Shown here piece after piece: positions 34,718 through 43,288 of a stretch of 64,000 nucleotides of DNA (position 1 is the first letter of the stretch; the number at the start of each line of letters is the position of its first letter). Made by a program: the position numbers and the translations under genes. The notes below the pieces were generated by a model, which was given only the letters and a program-made list of their open reading frames with translations, searched no databases and was not told the DNA's origin. The stretch covers positions 1 to 64,000 of the forward strand of contig NZ_RKMB01000003.1 in assembly GCF_003797765.1 (NCBI RefSeq), read 5' to 3'. The stretch is from Ramlibacter sp. WS9. GTDB lineage: Bacteria; Pseudomonadota; Gammaproteobacteria; Burkholderiales; Burkholderiaceae_C.

Positions 34718-35719
34718 TCAGGTCGGCTTGTATCCGACTTTTGCGATGAGTGCCGCCCACTTCGCACGGTCGCGGGAGAACAGCTCGGACGTTTCCTTGA
34801 GGTCCGTCGCCACCACTTCCATCGTGGCGCGGCCCAGCGAGTCCACCACGTCCTGCTGCTTCAGCGAAGCGCGCAGCGCCGCGCTGTGTGCCGCGATGAC
34901 TTCGGCAGGCATCTTCGCATGCGCGAAGAATGAGAAGTACACCCTGTGAACCATGTCCGCCACACCCTGCTCCGCGAAGGTCGCAACGTTCGGCACGAAC
35001 GGGCTGCGCTTGTCGCTTGTCACCGCGATCAGGCGCAGCCTGCCTTCCCCCAGGTGCGGCAGCACATCTCCGAGCGTCGTCACCAGCGCGGGCACGTTGC
35101 CCGCGATCGTGTCCTGTACCGCCAGAGCGCCACCCTTATAGGAAACATTCACGAGATCGATCCCGGCGGCCTTGCCCAGCACCGCGCCGACGATGAGCGA
35201 CACGACACCTGCCGTGGCGACCGTCGCGTGCTTTGCATCGCGCCTCACCCACGCAAGGTACTCGGGCACCGTGCGCACCGAGGCAGGCACCATCGGCCCG
35301 ACGGCGTAGGCGTAATCCATGCAGCAGCCTGCCGTCAGCGGAATGAAGTCCGCAACGGGGTCGTACGGCAACGGATCCTTCTGCACATGCTGCGACAGCG
35401 TGAACATCGTCATCGCAGTTTGCAGGATGACGCTGCCGTCCGTGGGCAGTGTCCTGACATAGCTCACGCCAACCTGCCCTGCCGCCCCGGCCTTGTTCTC
35501 GACGATCACGGAACCCGCGTAGCCCGCCGGCATGTTCAGCGCCACCTTTCGGCTGAGAAGGTCGGTAGTGCCTCCAGGTGCGAACGTGCAAACGATCTTC
35601 AACAACGGAAACTTCTGCTGCGCGTGCAGTGCACCGGCCGCGGCGAGAAGGGGCAAGGTGCCCGCGACAGCAATGATGTCCCGGCGTCGCGAGCCGAAAG
35701 TCTTGTCGATAGCGCTCAT
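34718..35719 (-). CDS. Bug/TTT family solute-binding protein, twin-arginine-type leader
   Basis: The 333-residue protein has a leader with consecutive arginines (GSRRRDIIAVAGTLPLLAAA, cleavage after HAQ). The mature part begins LLKIVCTFAPGGTTDLLSRK. Other family marks are VIVENKAGAAGQVGVSYVRT, VNVSYKGGALAVQDTIAGNV and a C-terminus ending WAALIAKVGYKPT. It belongs to the same subfamily as the genes at 39497, 45527 and 59450, which share the KIVCxxAxGGT start and the yKP/yQP/yAPT end. It follows the CaiB-type gene by 2 bases in the long operon. Confidence 0.92.
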   Translation of the reverse strand: MSAIDKTFGSRRRDIIAVAGTLPLLAAAGALHAQQKFPLLKIVCTFAPGGTTDLLSRKVALNMPAGYAGSVIVENKAGAAGQVGVSYVRTLPTDGSVILQTAMTMFTLSQHVQKDPLPYDPVADFIPLTAGCCMDYAYAVGPMVPASVRTVPEYLAWVRRDAKHATVATAGVVSLIVGAVLGKAAGIDLVNVSYKGGALAVQDTIAGNVPALVTTLGDVLPHLGEGRLRLIAVTSDKRSPFVPNVATFAEQGVADMVHRVYFSFFAHAKMPAEVIAAHSAALRASLKQQDVVDSLGRATMEVVATDLKETSELFSRDRAKWAALIAKVGYKPT

Positions 35720-35721
35720 GC

Positions 35722-36951
35722 TTAGATCACTCCCGCAGCGCGCAACGCTGCAATGTCGGATTCCCCAAGTTGAAGAACGTCTCGCAGCACTTCGTCCGTG
35801 TGCTGGCCGAGAGTCGGCGGAGCAACGGGAGGACGGGTTTCCATGCCCGTGAACTTGATGGGATTGCCCAGGAACTTCACCGCCCCGCCCTGGACGTGCT
35901 CGGCCTCGAACGTGAGTTCACGCTGCGCCACCTGCGCATCCGCGAACATCTCGGGATAGGTGTAGATCGGGCCGCCTGGAACTCCGGCGGCCTCGAGTTG
36001 CGCCAGCAGCTCGTCCGACTGCCAGGTGCGCGTGAGCGCGTTGAATGCAGACGCGAGGTCGGCGCGATGCGCAAGGCGCTTCGCGTTCGTCGAGAAACGC
36101 GGATCACCGGCCAGCTCGGGGTGGCGCAGAACTTCGCAGAAACTCTTGTACTGCGCCTCGCTGCCGCAGATCACCACGATGCTGCGGTCCGCGCATTCGA
36201 AGGCCTGGGACGGCAGGCCGCCATTGCCTTCGGTGCCTCTGCGCTGCGGAACGATGCCCGTGGTGAGGTACGTCGCGACATAGTGCGCCTGCGCGGCGAT
36301 CGTGCAATCCAGCAACGCGATGTCGATGTGCTGGCCCTCGCCCGAAAACGTCTCGCGTTCGTACAGGGCCGCGATCACTCCCGTCGTGGCGTATTGGCCA
36401 GCGATAAAGTCCGAGATGCTCGGTCCCGTCTTCATCGGCCCGCCGCCGGGCACACCGTCGGGCAGTCCGGTCACGCTCATCAACCCGCCCATGGCCTGGA
36501 ACACCGTGTCGTAGCCCGGCCGCTTTGCATACGGGCCGGTCTGTCCGTAACCGGTCACCGAGCAATATACGATCTTCGGGTTCGTCTTGCGAATGGATTC
36601 GTAGTCCAGGCCGTAGCGCTGGAGGTCGCCCACCTTGTAGTTCTCGATCAACACGTCGCACTGCGCGGCGAGCTGGTGCACGAGGCGCTGGCCTTCCGGC
36701 CTGGCGATGTCGATGGTCAGCGACCGCTTGTTGCGGTTGGCGCTGAGGTACATCGGCGACTCGCGCGTGTCGTTGCCGTCGCGGTCCTTCAGGAAGGGCG
36801 GCCCCCAGTGGCGGGATTCGTCTCCCTTGCCCGGACGTTCCACCTTGATGACCTCGGCGCCAAGGTCGCCCAACGACTGGGCCGCGAGCGGCGCCGCGAG
36901 GATGCGGCTGAGGTCCAGCACGCGAATGCCGGCAAGGGGTAGTCTTTTCAC
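35722..36951 (-). CDS. CaiB/BaiF family (class III) CoA-transferase
   Basis: The 409-residue enzyme shows the class III CoA-transferase layout. It opens with PLAGIRVLDLSRILAAPLAA, then LGDLGAEVIKVERPGKGDES, NRNKRSLTIDI, GYDTVFQAMGGLMSVTG and a candidate catalytic D181 in SISDFIAGQYA. These enzymes move CoA between carboxylic acids through an aspartyl anhydride. It overlaps the upstream CoA-transferase-like subunit by 4 bases and is followed 2 bases later by a TTT gene. It probably activates the imported acid or an intermediate as its CoA ester. Confidence 0.94.
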   Translation of the reverse strand: MKRLPLAGIRVLDLSRILAAPLAAQSLGDLGAEVIKVERPGKGDESRHWGPPFLKDRDGNDTRESPMYLSANRNKRSLTIDIARPEGQRLVHQLAAQCDVLIENYKVGDLQRYGLDYESIRKTNPKIVYCSVTGYGQTGPYAKRPGYDTVFQAMGGLMSVTGLPDGVPGGGPMKTGPSISDFIAGQYATTGVIAALYERETFSGEGQHIDIALLDCTIAAQAHYVATYLTTGIVPQRRGTEGNGGLPSQAFECADRSIVVICGSEAQYKSFCEVLRHPELAGDPRFSTNAKRLAHRADLASAFNALTRTWQSDELLAQLEAAGVPGGPIYTYPEMFADAQVAQRELTFEAEHVQGGAVKFLGNPIKFTGMETRPPVAPPTLGQHTDEVLRDVLQLGESDIAALRAAGVI

Positions 36952-37688
36952 GATGTTTTTCCAAAGACCCGGTTGACGAATTGCGGATACGTTTCAGCGA
37001 GCTCCGCGGCGACGCGCCCGCGCAGCAGCGCCAGCGTTTCGCCGTCAGGCGCCGGCGTCTGCGGCACCTGGCCGGGGCACTCGAAGTCGAAGCCGGTGTT
37101 GTCCCGCACTTCCTCGATGGTGTGGCCCGGGTGAATGCTCGCCAGGCGAAAGCGCAGCCGCGCGCGGTCGAACGAGAACCAGCACAGGGGCGTGAGCAGC
37201 CCCACGGGGCCGCCGGGTCGGTACGTGCCATCGTTCTTCGGCCCGCACGACGAAATGAAATCCACCCTGGGCACGAATACGCGCCGCGAGTGCTCCTCGC
37301 GAAAGAGGATCACCCGCGGTACCAGGTAGTACAGCTGCCCTGAACCGAAAGAGCCCGGCCAGCGCACATCGGTTCGCGGGTACTCGCCGCCGGCGCCAAC
37401 GAGGTTGATGTTGGCCTGGCCGTCGATCTGCCCGCCGCTCAGGAAGAACGCATCCAGGCGTCCCTGCGCCGCCAGGTCGAACAGCTCGCCGCCGGTTCGG
37501 ATGAAATTGTGACGGTTGCTCCCGAGTATCCCGAGATACATGGGCGTCTTGGATTTCGCGCGCGCCAGCAGTGCGCCCGCGGCGGGAATCGGCGAAGAAG
37601 CGCCGGTCGCCACGATGCGGCAACCCTCCAGCAGCTTCGCGATGACATCGATCAGGAGCTCCTGCGCGTTTGTCTGCAGCACGCTCAT
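36948..37688 (-). CDS. GctB/IpdB-like CoA-transferase-family beta subunit
   Basis: The 246-residue protein is the small-subunit type of class I CoA-transferase-like proteins. GGQIDGQANINLVGAGGEY, RVFVPRVDFISSCGP and SIHPGHTIEEVRDNTGFDFE are recognisable. Those stretches resemble IpdB of steroid-ring degradation, a CoA-transferase relative that hydrolyses a ring, at least as much as glutaconate CoA-transferase. The usual SENG catalytic glutamate motif is not evident. It overlaps both neighbours by 4 bases (alpha subunit before, CaiB-type gene after), so the three are tightly coupled. It could be a CoA-transferase or a C-C hydrolase; I cannot decide. Confidence 0.82.
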   Translation of the reverse strand: MSVLQTNAQELLIDVIAKLLEGCRIVATGASSPIPAAGALLARAKSKTPMYLGILGSNRHNFIRTGGELFDLAAQGRLDAFFLSGGQIDGQANINLVGAGGEYPRTDVRWPGSFGSGQLYYLVPRVILFREEHSRRVFVPRVDFISSCGPKNDGTYRPGGPVGLLTPLCWFSFDRARLRFRLASIHPGHTIEEVRDNTGFDFECPGQVPQTPAPDGETLALLRGRVAAELAETYPQFVNRVFGKTS

Positions 37689-38509
37689 GACGGCCCCATC
37701 TCCGGGCTGAAGACATGCTTGTCGAGATAGGACTGGAAGTCGGCTTCGCTGCGCGACATCTCCGTATAGAGCTTCAGGTGCGCGGCGTCGGCTTCGTACA
37801 GGTCCCACAACGCGAGCGGCCATGCACCACGCTTCGCGATCGCGACTTCGGCGCCGTAGGCGGCCGCCAGGCAGCCGGCCGCCGTCTCTTCCCGCGCGAG
37901 CAGGTCGATGTCGCGGATTTCCTCGACAGTGACGAGCGTGCGGTTCGCGGCCTGCGCCATGACCAGAAACTCGCGTCGGGCGCCGATGAACACGTTGCCG
38001 TTGCGGTCCGCGTAAGGAGCATGGAACATCGCGAATTCCGGCCGGATCGCGGGCAGCAGGACGAGCGGGTCCTTCTCTTGCGCGAAGGGGTTGTCGATCA
38101 CCTGCCAGTCGGGCCGGTTGGCGAGCAAGTCGGTCCCGAGTAGTCCGCGCATGGCCATGAAAGGAAGGCCCGCCGCCGCGGCGCGAAAGCCCGCGTGCAC
38201 CGCGGGACACGTCGCGTCCAGCACGCGGACCTCTCCGGACTTGAGCGCGGCCTGGAACCTGCGGGCTGAGCCGAACTCGCCCAGGGTGATGCCGGACGTT
38301 TCCACCGTGCCCACGCAACCGGCGCCGATCAGGAGGTCGGCCTGCATGCCCGATGTCGGCAGGCACACCAGGTGAAGACCGCGCACCCCGCGCCGCACGA
38401 GAGCGCGTGTGAGGCTCATCGACACGCCCGACATGTCCGACGGCAGGGCGACCATCGAGCCATCTGGGATCGACGCGGCGAGCTGCTCGACAGTGGCGGG
38501 AGTCATCAT
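37685..38509 (-). CDS. GctA/IpdA-like CoA-transferase-family alpha subunit
   Basis: The 274-residue protein begins MMTPATVEQLAASIPDGSMV and continues with the large-subunit pattern: LVRRGVRGLHLVCLPTSGMQ, LIGAGCVGTVETSGITLGEF, AAGLPFMAMRGLLGTDLL, FHAPYADRNGNVFIGARRE. It forms a heteromer with the beta subunit encoded immediately downstream (ATGA overlap). It also overlaps the AhpD-like gene upstream by 4 bases. Homology and length fit, while the exact reaction (CoA transfer or ring hydrolysis) depends on the partner's active site. Confidence 0.84.
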   Translation of the reverse strand: MMTPATVEQLAASIPDGSMVALPSDMSGVSMSLTRALVRRGVRGLHLVCLPTSGMQADLLIGAGCVGTVETSGITLGEFGSARRFQAALKSGEVRVLDATCPAVHAGFRAAAAGLPFMAMRGLLGTDLLANRPDWQVIDNPFAQEKDPLVLLPAIRPEFAMFHAPYADRNGNVFIGARREFLVMAQAANRTLVTVEEIRDIDLLAREETAAGCLAAAYGAEVAIAKRGAWPLALWDLYEADAAHLKLYTEMSRSEADFQSYLDKHVFSPEMGPS

Positions 38510-38877
38510 TGCAGGGCTGCCTTGGCCTTCGCTTCCTCGCTGAACTGCTCGTAGGCGTCGAACGCGCGCACGGAATAGGCGTAAGCGGCACCGGCATTCA
38601 TGGCGATCGCGGTGCCCATGGCATCGGCCAGTTCCGCTCGCGTCACGCCGGCCGCCACGGCGGCCTTCACGTGCCCGGCGATGCACGTCTCGCAGCGCGT
38701 CGTCACCGCCACCGCCAGCGCGATCAGCTCGCGCGTCTTGCGATCGATGGCGCCGGCGCCGTTCTGCGCCGCGCCCAGGTGCTGGAAAGCCTCCATCAGC
38801 TTCGGCGATGCCTTCATCAACGCACTGCCGGCGAGTCGGCTGGCCTTCAGTTCCTCGATCCAGTTTTTCAAGCCCAT
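38506..38877 (-). CDS. AhpD/carboxymuconolactone decarboxylase family protein
   Basis: The 123-residue protein has the AhpD-type redox motif CETCIAGH (C62, C65, H69) and E50 upstream in KTRELIALAVAV. These match the proton relay of alkylhydroperoxidase AhpD. Such small all-helical proteins act as peroxidases or as decarboxylases in aromatic-acid breakdown. It lies between osmC and gctA, overlapping the latter by 4 bases. Next to an OsmC-type peroxidase a role in removing organic peroxides made by the pathway is plausible. Confidence 0.9.
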   Translation of the reverse strand: MGLKNWIEELKASRLAGSALMKASPKLMEAFQHLGAAQNGAGAIDRKTRELIALAVAVTTRCETCIAGHVKAAVAAGVTRAELADAMGTAIAMNAGAAYAYSVRAFDAYEQFSEEAKAKAALQ

Positions 38878-38888
38878 GACGTGTACCT

Positions 38889-39449
38889 TCAGGCCGCGAC
38901 AGGCTTCGCTGCTTTCGCGGCGCCCGTGCGGGTGTGGTTGATCGTCGCGCGCACATGCTGCGGGTTCTTGACCAGGCTCAGGACGGGGCAGGTCTGCTCC
39001 ACCGCCTCGAACAGTTCCTTGATCTGTTCGTTCGATGCCGGCGACGACACATTCACCACGTAGTTGATGTCGGTCGGGTGCACCGGCAGGTTCTCGAACC
39101 CCGGCTTGCCCGCGCGCGGGTCGTACGTGCCGTTCACTTCCACTTCGATGGATTCCAGCGGGATGCGGCGCACGGAGGCCTGCATCTCACAGATGTGGAC
39201 GACGCACGCGCCCAGCACGCCCATCATCGTCTCCGGCGAGCTCGGGCCCAGGTCGTAGCCGGCGAAGTCATACGGGCTGTCGTTGATGATGTGGTGGTCA
39301 CGGATGCGGATATGCCGGATGCCGCTGCGGCCTTCGGCCGTCACTTTGGCATTGAGCGTCATCGGAAGCAGTTCGCCGCGCGCATGCTTGGCATCGCGTG
39401 CTTCCATCGCAAGCCGTTTCTGTTCCAGGTATTCGTTGAGGTTGCTCAT
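38889..39449 (-). CDS. OsmC family protein
   Basis: The 186-residue protein starts at ATG 39449 (MSNLNEYLEQKRLAM). It has the OsmC fold marks GPSSPETMMGVLGACVVHIC with C82 and EQTCPVLSLV with C154, the two redox cysteines of organic hydroperoxide reductases. The N-terminal 30 residues are an extra helix. It is followed after 11 bases by the AhpD-like gene and preceded by a TTT gene 47 bases upstream. Function as a thiol peroxidase is likely. Confidence 0.9.
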   Translation of the reverse strand: MSNLNEYLEQKRLAMEARDAKHARGELLPMTLNAKVTAEGRSGIRHIRIRDHHIINDSPYDFAGYDLGPSSPETMMGVLGACVVHICEMQASVRRIPLESIEVEVNGTYDPRAGKPGFENLPVHPTDINYVVNVSSPASNEQIKELFEAVEQTCPVLSLVKNPQHVRATINHTRTGAAKAAKPVAA

Positions 39450-39496
39450 GGTGTCCTTCGGTTCGGTGATGGCGATGAATGATTTGGGGAGGTCGG

Positions 39497-40471
39497 TCAG
39501 GCCGCGGGAGGCTGGTAGTTGACGCGCTTGATGTATGCGGCCCACTGCACGCGGTCCTTCGCAAGGAGTTCCGCGGTCTGGTTCGGATCCGTCGGCAACG
39601 GGTCCAGGGCGACGCGGGCCAGCGCGTCGACCACATCCTTCTGCGCGAGCGCCGCGCGGATGGCGGCGCTGTGGCTCGCCACCAGCTCGGCAGGAGTCTT
39701 GGCATGGGCGAAGAACGCGAAATAGTTCTTGACCACCACATCCGCAACGCCCTGTTCCACGAAAGTCGGCACGTTGGGCGTCAAGGTATTGCGCTTGTCG
39801 CCGGTCGTTGCGAGCAGCCGCAATTTGTCACCCAAGAAAGGAACGATGTCACCGATCGTCGTCACCACGCCCGGGATGTTGCCAGCCATGGTGTCCTGCA
39901 CCGCCGGCGCGCCACCCTTGTACTGCACCTGCACCAGCTCGACATTCGACGCCTTGCCCAGCAGCAGGCCCACGATGGTGGGGAGCTGTCCGATGGCGGC
40001 AAAAGTGGCGTTCCTCGGGTCGCGCTTCGTCCAGGCCACGTACTCCTGCACCGTGCGGATGGACGGCGGCACCATGGGGCCGACGGCGAAAGCGTATTCC
40101 ACCTGGCAGCCGGCCGTGAGCGGCACGAAGTCGGCGGCTTCGTACTGCAGGTTCTTGTAGACCTGCGGGAACAGCGAGAACATGGTGAAGGTCGCCTGCA
40201 GGATGTGCGACCCGTCGGCGGGCTGCTGCTTCACGTACGCAACCGAGATCACTGCCTGGGCGCCGGTCTTGTTCTCGACGATCACAGAAGGCACGTAGCC
40301 GGGCGACAGCTTCGCGGCCACCTGGCGGCACAGCTGGTCGGTCGTTCCACCGGGGGCATACCCGCAGATGATCTTGATGTTGCCGGGCTTTGGTTGAGCG
40401 GCCGCCTGTCCCACGGCGGATAACAACGCGAGGCCACCGGCGGTGCCGATCAGTTGACGACGCTGGATCAT
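39497..40471 (-). CDS. Bug/TTT family solute-binding protein, twin-arginine-type leader
   Basis: The 324-residue product starts at ATG 40471 with MIQRRQLIGTAGGLALLSAV, cleaved after AAA-Q. The mature protein opens IKIICGYAPGGTTDQLCRQV and contains VQYKGGAPAVQDTMAGNIPG and FFAHAKTPAELVASHSAAIR. It is the first gene of a long operon (TTT-osmC-ahpD-gctA-gctB-caiB-TTT-[RraA fragment]-TTT). The 43-bp regulatory element is 77 bases upstream of its start. It is closely related to 45527-46525. Confidence 0.92.
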   Translation of the reverse strand: MIQRRQLIGTAGGLALLSAVGQAAAQPKPGNIKIICGYAPGGTTDQLCRQVAAKLSPGYVPSVIVENKTGAQAVISVAYVKQQPADGSHILQATFTMFSLFPQVYKNLQYEAADFVPLTAGCQVEYAFAVGPMVPPSIRTVQEYVAWTKRDPRNATFAAIGQLPTIVGLLLGKASNVELVQVQYKGGAPAVQDTMAGNIPGVVTTIGDIVPFLGDKLRLLATTGDKRNTLTPNVPTFVEQGVADVVVKNYFAFFAHAKTPAELVASHSAAIRAALAQKDVVDALARVALDPLPTDPNQTAELLAKDRVQWAAYIKRVNYQPPAA

Positions 40472-40547
40472 GGAAGAAAGCTCCTCGGATGGAAAGTGAC
40501 GCTGCAACCGCAGGCCTCGAGCCAACTGTGATTCTTCGCGGGAGACC

Positions 40548-40590
40548 TGTAAATTTCGAATAACCGAACGGGTCGATACGCCGCGCCTAT
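40548..40590 (+). promoter_or_regulatory. 43-bp conserved element, copy A
   Basis: Left box TGTAAATTTCGAA (40548-40560), a 12-base spacer, and right box TCGATACGCCGCGCCTAT (40573-40590). The same arrangement, with identical total length, occurs at four other divergent or upstream regions. It lies between the TTT-osmC operon (minus) and prpD (plus). A second, inverted copy of the right box (ATAGGCGCGCCATATCGA) follows at 40600-40617. Likely a regulator site with overlapping promoter. Confidence 0.72.
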
Positions 40591-40694
40591 GGCAGCGCGA
40601 TAGGCGCGCCATATCGAACCGTTCCGGGATAAAGAATGGACGCGCCCCACGCCCGCGGCGAAAGTCTCGCCAGCCAACACTGGAGATTCGCGCT

Positions 40695-42089
40695 ATGGAA
40701 AAAGTCGATGCCGCCGTCAAGCTCGCCCACCGTGCCGTCGAGACACGCTACGAGGACCTGACTCAACAGGAAGTCCTCGCGACGAAGCACGGCATCCTTG
40801 ACACTTTCGGCGTGCTGCTCGCCGGCACCACGCTCGGCCCCAAGGTCAGGGAAATCGTCGAGTTCGTCAAGGAAAGCGGCGGGCGGGAAGAAGCGACCAT
40901 CCTGGGATTCGGCGGCAAGGTGCCCGCCATGATGGCTGCGTACGCGAACGGCGCCACGGTCCATTCGCTGGACTTCGACGACACGCACGATCCGAGCACC
41001 CTGCACCCGACGGCTTCGTGCCTCCCGGCCGCATTGGCCGTCATGGAGAAGCTCGGCGGCAAGACCGGCAGGGACCTCATCACCGCCATCGCAGTCGGCA
41101 ACGACCTCGTGAGCCGGATGGGATCCGCCGCGCCGACGGGCATCTCCGAGGCGGGCCTGCTTGCGCCGATGACCTTCGGCTACTTCGGCTCGGCGGTCGC
41201 CGCGGGCAAGATCCTGGGCCTGTCCAAGGACCAGATGGTCGGCTGCATGGGCTTGGCCTACACGCAGGTCTCCGGCAGCGGGCAGCACTTCGTCGAAGGC
41301 GGCTCCGACGTGCGCCTCATCTACCAATCGTTCAACAACAAAGCCGGTGTCCTCTCCGCGCTGCTCACCGAGAAGGGCGTCAACGGCGGCGGCAGGAACG
41401 CGCTCGAGGGCGAATACGGCTTCTACGACCTGTTCTTCCGCGGCAAGTACGACCCCAAGTACGTGGACGTGAAGATGGGCGACCGCTACGAGGGCACGAG
41501 CATCTCGATCAAGCCCTATCCGTCGTGCCGCCAGACGCATCCTTACATCGACGCGACGCGGGCCCTGATCGCGAAGCACGACATCACGCCCCAGCGCGTG
41601 GCCAAGGTCGAGCTGAAAGTCGGCACGCTGGGCAAGCACCTGTGCCTGCCCGAGCAGTCGCGTAAACGCCCCACCCTTACTTCCGACGCGAAGTTCAGCG
41701 TGCCCTACCCCGTTGCGGCCTGCCTCGTGTACGGCAACATCGACCTCGCGAGTTTCCTCACCGAAAACCTCGCCAACCCGCAGGTGCTAGCGATGGTCGG
41801 CAAGGTGGAGTGGGTGTTCGACGAGCGGATCAGCCGCTCGGTGGGCGTCGAGCCTGCGATCGTCACCATCCACACGACCGACGGCAAGTCGTACACCGAG
41901 AGGGTGGATCACGGCCTGGGCGCCCCGGAGAACCCCATGTCGCAGGAGCAACTGGTCGCGAAGTTCCGCGACTGCGCCGGGTACTCCATCAATAAGATGA
42001 GCAAGCAGTCGATTGACCGGGTCGTCGAGCTGTGCCTGGACCTCGACAATGTCTCCGACATCGGCGAGCTGGTCGACTTCCTCACCTGA
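40695..42089 (+). CDS. MmgE/PrpD family protein
   Basis: The 464-residue protein is full-length for the 2-methylcitrate dehydratase-like family: YEDLTQQEVLATKHGILDTF, ANGATVHSLDFDDTHDPSTL, HPTASCLPAALAVMEKLGGK, IKPYPSCRQTHPYIDATRAL and SVGVEPAIVTIHTTDGKSYT. Family members dehydrate, isomerise or decarboxylate tricarboxylates such as 2-methylcitrate, cis-aconitate or iminodisuccinate. It begins 105 bases after copy A of the 43-bp element and is followed after 8 bases by an enolase-superfamily gene. The exact substrate is unknown. Confidence 0.93.
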   Translation: MEKVDAAVKLAHRAVETRYEDLTQQEVLATKHGILDTFGVLLAGTTLGPKVREIVEFVKESGGREEATILGFGGKVPAMMAAYANGATVHSLDFDDTHDPSTLHPTASCLPAALAVMEKLGGKTGRDLITAIAVGNDLVSRMGSAAPTGISEAGLLAPMTFGYFGSAVAAGKILGLSKDQMVGCMGLAYTQVSGSGQHFVEGGSDVRLIYQSFNNKAGVLSALLTEKGVNGGGRNALEGEYGFYDLFFRGKYDPKYVDVKMGDRYEGTSISIKPYPSCRQTHPYIDATRALIAKHDITPQRVAKVELKVGTLGKHLCLPEQSRKRPTLTSDAKFSVPYPVAACLVYGNIDLASFLTENLANPQVLAMVGKVEWVFDERISRSVGVEPAIVTIHTTDGKSYTERVDHGLGAPENPMSQEQLVAKFRDCAGYSINKMSKQSIDRVVELCLDLDNVSDIGELVDFLT

Positions 42090-42097
42090 CGTACACG

Positions 42098-43288
42098 ATG
42101 AAAGTCACCCAGATTGACGTCCTCGAAGCCGAACTCTCCGGCGCCAACGGCATCGCCTCCTGGCACCACGTGTTCGCGCGCGTCCACACGGACGAGGGCA
42201 TTACGGGACTCGGCGAAGTCGGCATGGCTTATGGGACGGGCGCCCGCGCGGGCGCCCAGATGGTGCTCGCGCTGGGCGAGCGGTTCGTTCTCGGCAAGGA
42301 TCCTTTCTGCAACGAAACGATCTGGGAGACGATGCTGCGCCGCTCGTTCTGGGCCGAAGGGGGCGGCCCCGTGGTGTTCGGCGCGATGAGCGCCGTCGAT
42401 GCGGCGCTGTGGGACATCAAGGGACGCGCGCTCGGACAGCCTGTGCACCGTCTGCTCGGTGCCGAGCGTCCGCAGCCGCTGCGCACCTATGCGAGCCAGC
42501 TTCAATTCGGGTGGGGAGACACGGTCAAGCTCGAAGCCGATCCCGCACGCTACCGCGCCGCAGCCGAGCTGGCCCGAGAGCAAGGGTATGACTGCGTGAA
42601 GGTCGATCCGATCATGGCCGACAGCGAGGGCAATCGCGCTTACGGTCTTCGCACACTGTTCACGCCCTCGCAGCGCCGCATGATCCGGCGCCGCCTCGAA
42701 GCCGTGCGTGAGGGCGTCGGCCCCGACGCCGACATCATCATCGAGCTGCACTCTTACTGCTCCGCGGGCAGCGCCATGCAGGTCGCGGAACTCGCCGAGG
42801 ACCTCGACATCCTGTTCATCGAGGAACCGACGCACTACAACAGCGCGCATGCGCACGTGAAGTTCGCGCGCCGTTCGCCGATTCGCGTCGCCACGGGCGA
42901 GCGGCTCTACACGCGCTGGGGCTTCCTGGAATACCTGCAGGCCGATTCGATCGACATGATCCAGCCCGATGTCGGCCTCGTGGGTGGCATCACGGAGGCG
43001 GTCAAGATCGCACAGCTCGCGCACACCTTCGATGTCGGCGTGCAGGCGCACATTTGCGGCTCGCCGCTGGCCACCGCGATCGGGCTGCAGTTCGAAGCGG
43101 CCATCCCGAACTTTGAGATCCACGAACACCACACCTACGCGCTCAAGGCGTGCAACCGGGATCTGTTCGAAGAGGACCTCCAGCCCGTCTCCGGGAAGTT
43201 TACGGTACCGACAGGTCCCGGACTTGGCATGACCATGCGGCCGGAGGCCGAGCGCCGCATGGAGAAGACCAGCGTCAAGCTTTCGTGA
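42098..43288 (+). CDS. Mandelate racemase/muconate lactonizing enzyme family protein (sugar-acid dehydratase-like)
   Basis: The 396-residue enolase-superfamily enzyme has K168-V-D170 in YDCVKVDPI and metal ligands E216 (ELH218), E242/E243 in FIEEPTHYN and E268 in ATGERLYTR. D291 (IQPDVG) and H318 (VQAHICGSPL) also fit. The ELH and TGERLYTR signatures resemble galactonate-dehydratase-type members, which remove water from acid sugars. ATG 42098 is 8 bases after prpD. Its stop overlaps the dehydrogenase start (GTGA). Racemase activity is an alternative. Confidence 0.9.
   Translation: MKVTQIDVLEAELSGANGIASWHHVFARVHTDEGITGLGEVGMAYGTGARAGAQMVLALGERFVLGKDPFCNETIWETMLRRSFWAEGGGPVVFGAMSAVDAALWDIKGRALGQPVHRLLGAERPQPLRTYASQLQFGWGDTVKLEADPARYRAAAELAREQGYDCVKVDPIMADSEGNRAYGLRTLFTPSQRRMIRRRLEAVREGVGPDADIIIELHSYCSAGSAMQVAELAEDLDILFIEEPTHYNSAHAHVKFARRSPIRVATGERLYTRWGFLEYLQADSIDMIQPDVGLVGGITEAVKIAQLAHTFDVGVQAHICGSPLATAIGLQFEAAIPNFEIHEHHTYALKACNRDLFEEDLQPVSGKFTVPTGPGLGMTMRPEAERRMEKTSVKLS

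Noticed and set aside
40472..40720. N-terminal extension of the TTT gene at 39497 (and similar long extensions at 29210, 33403, 45527, 59450)
   Set aside because: The extensions run through intergenic and regulatory sequence. The natural starts are set by signal peptides beginning at the annotated ATGs.
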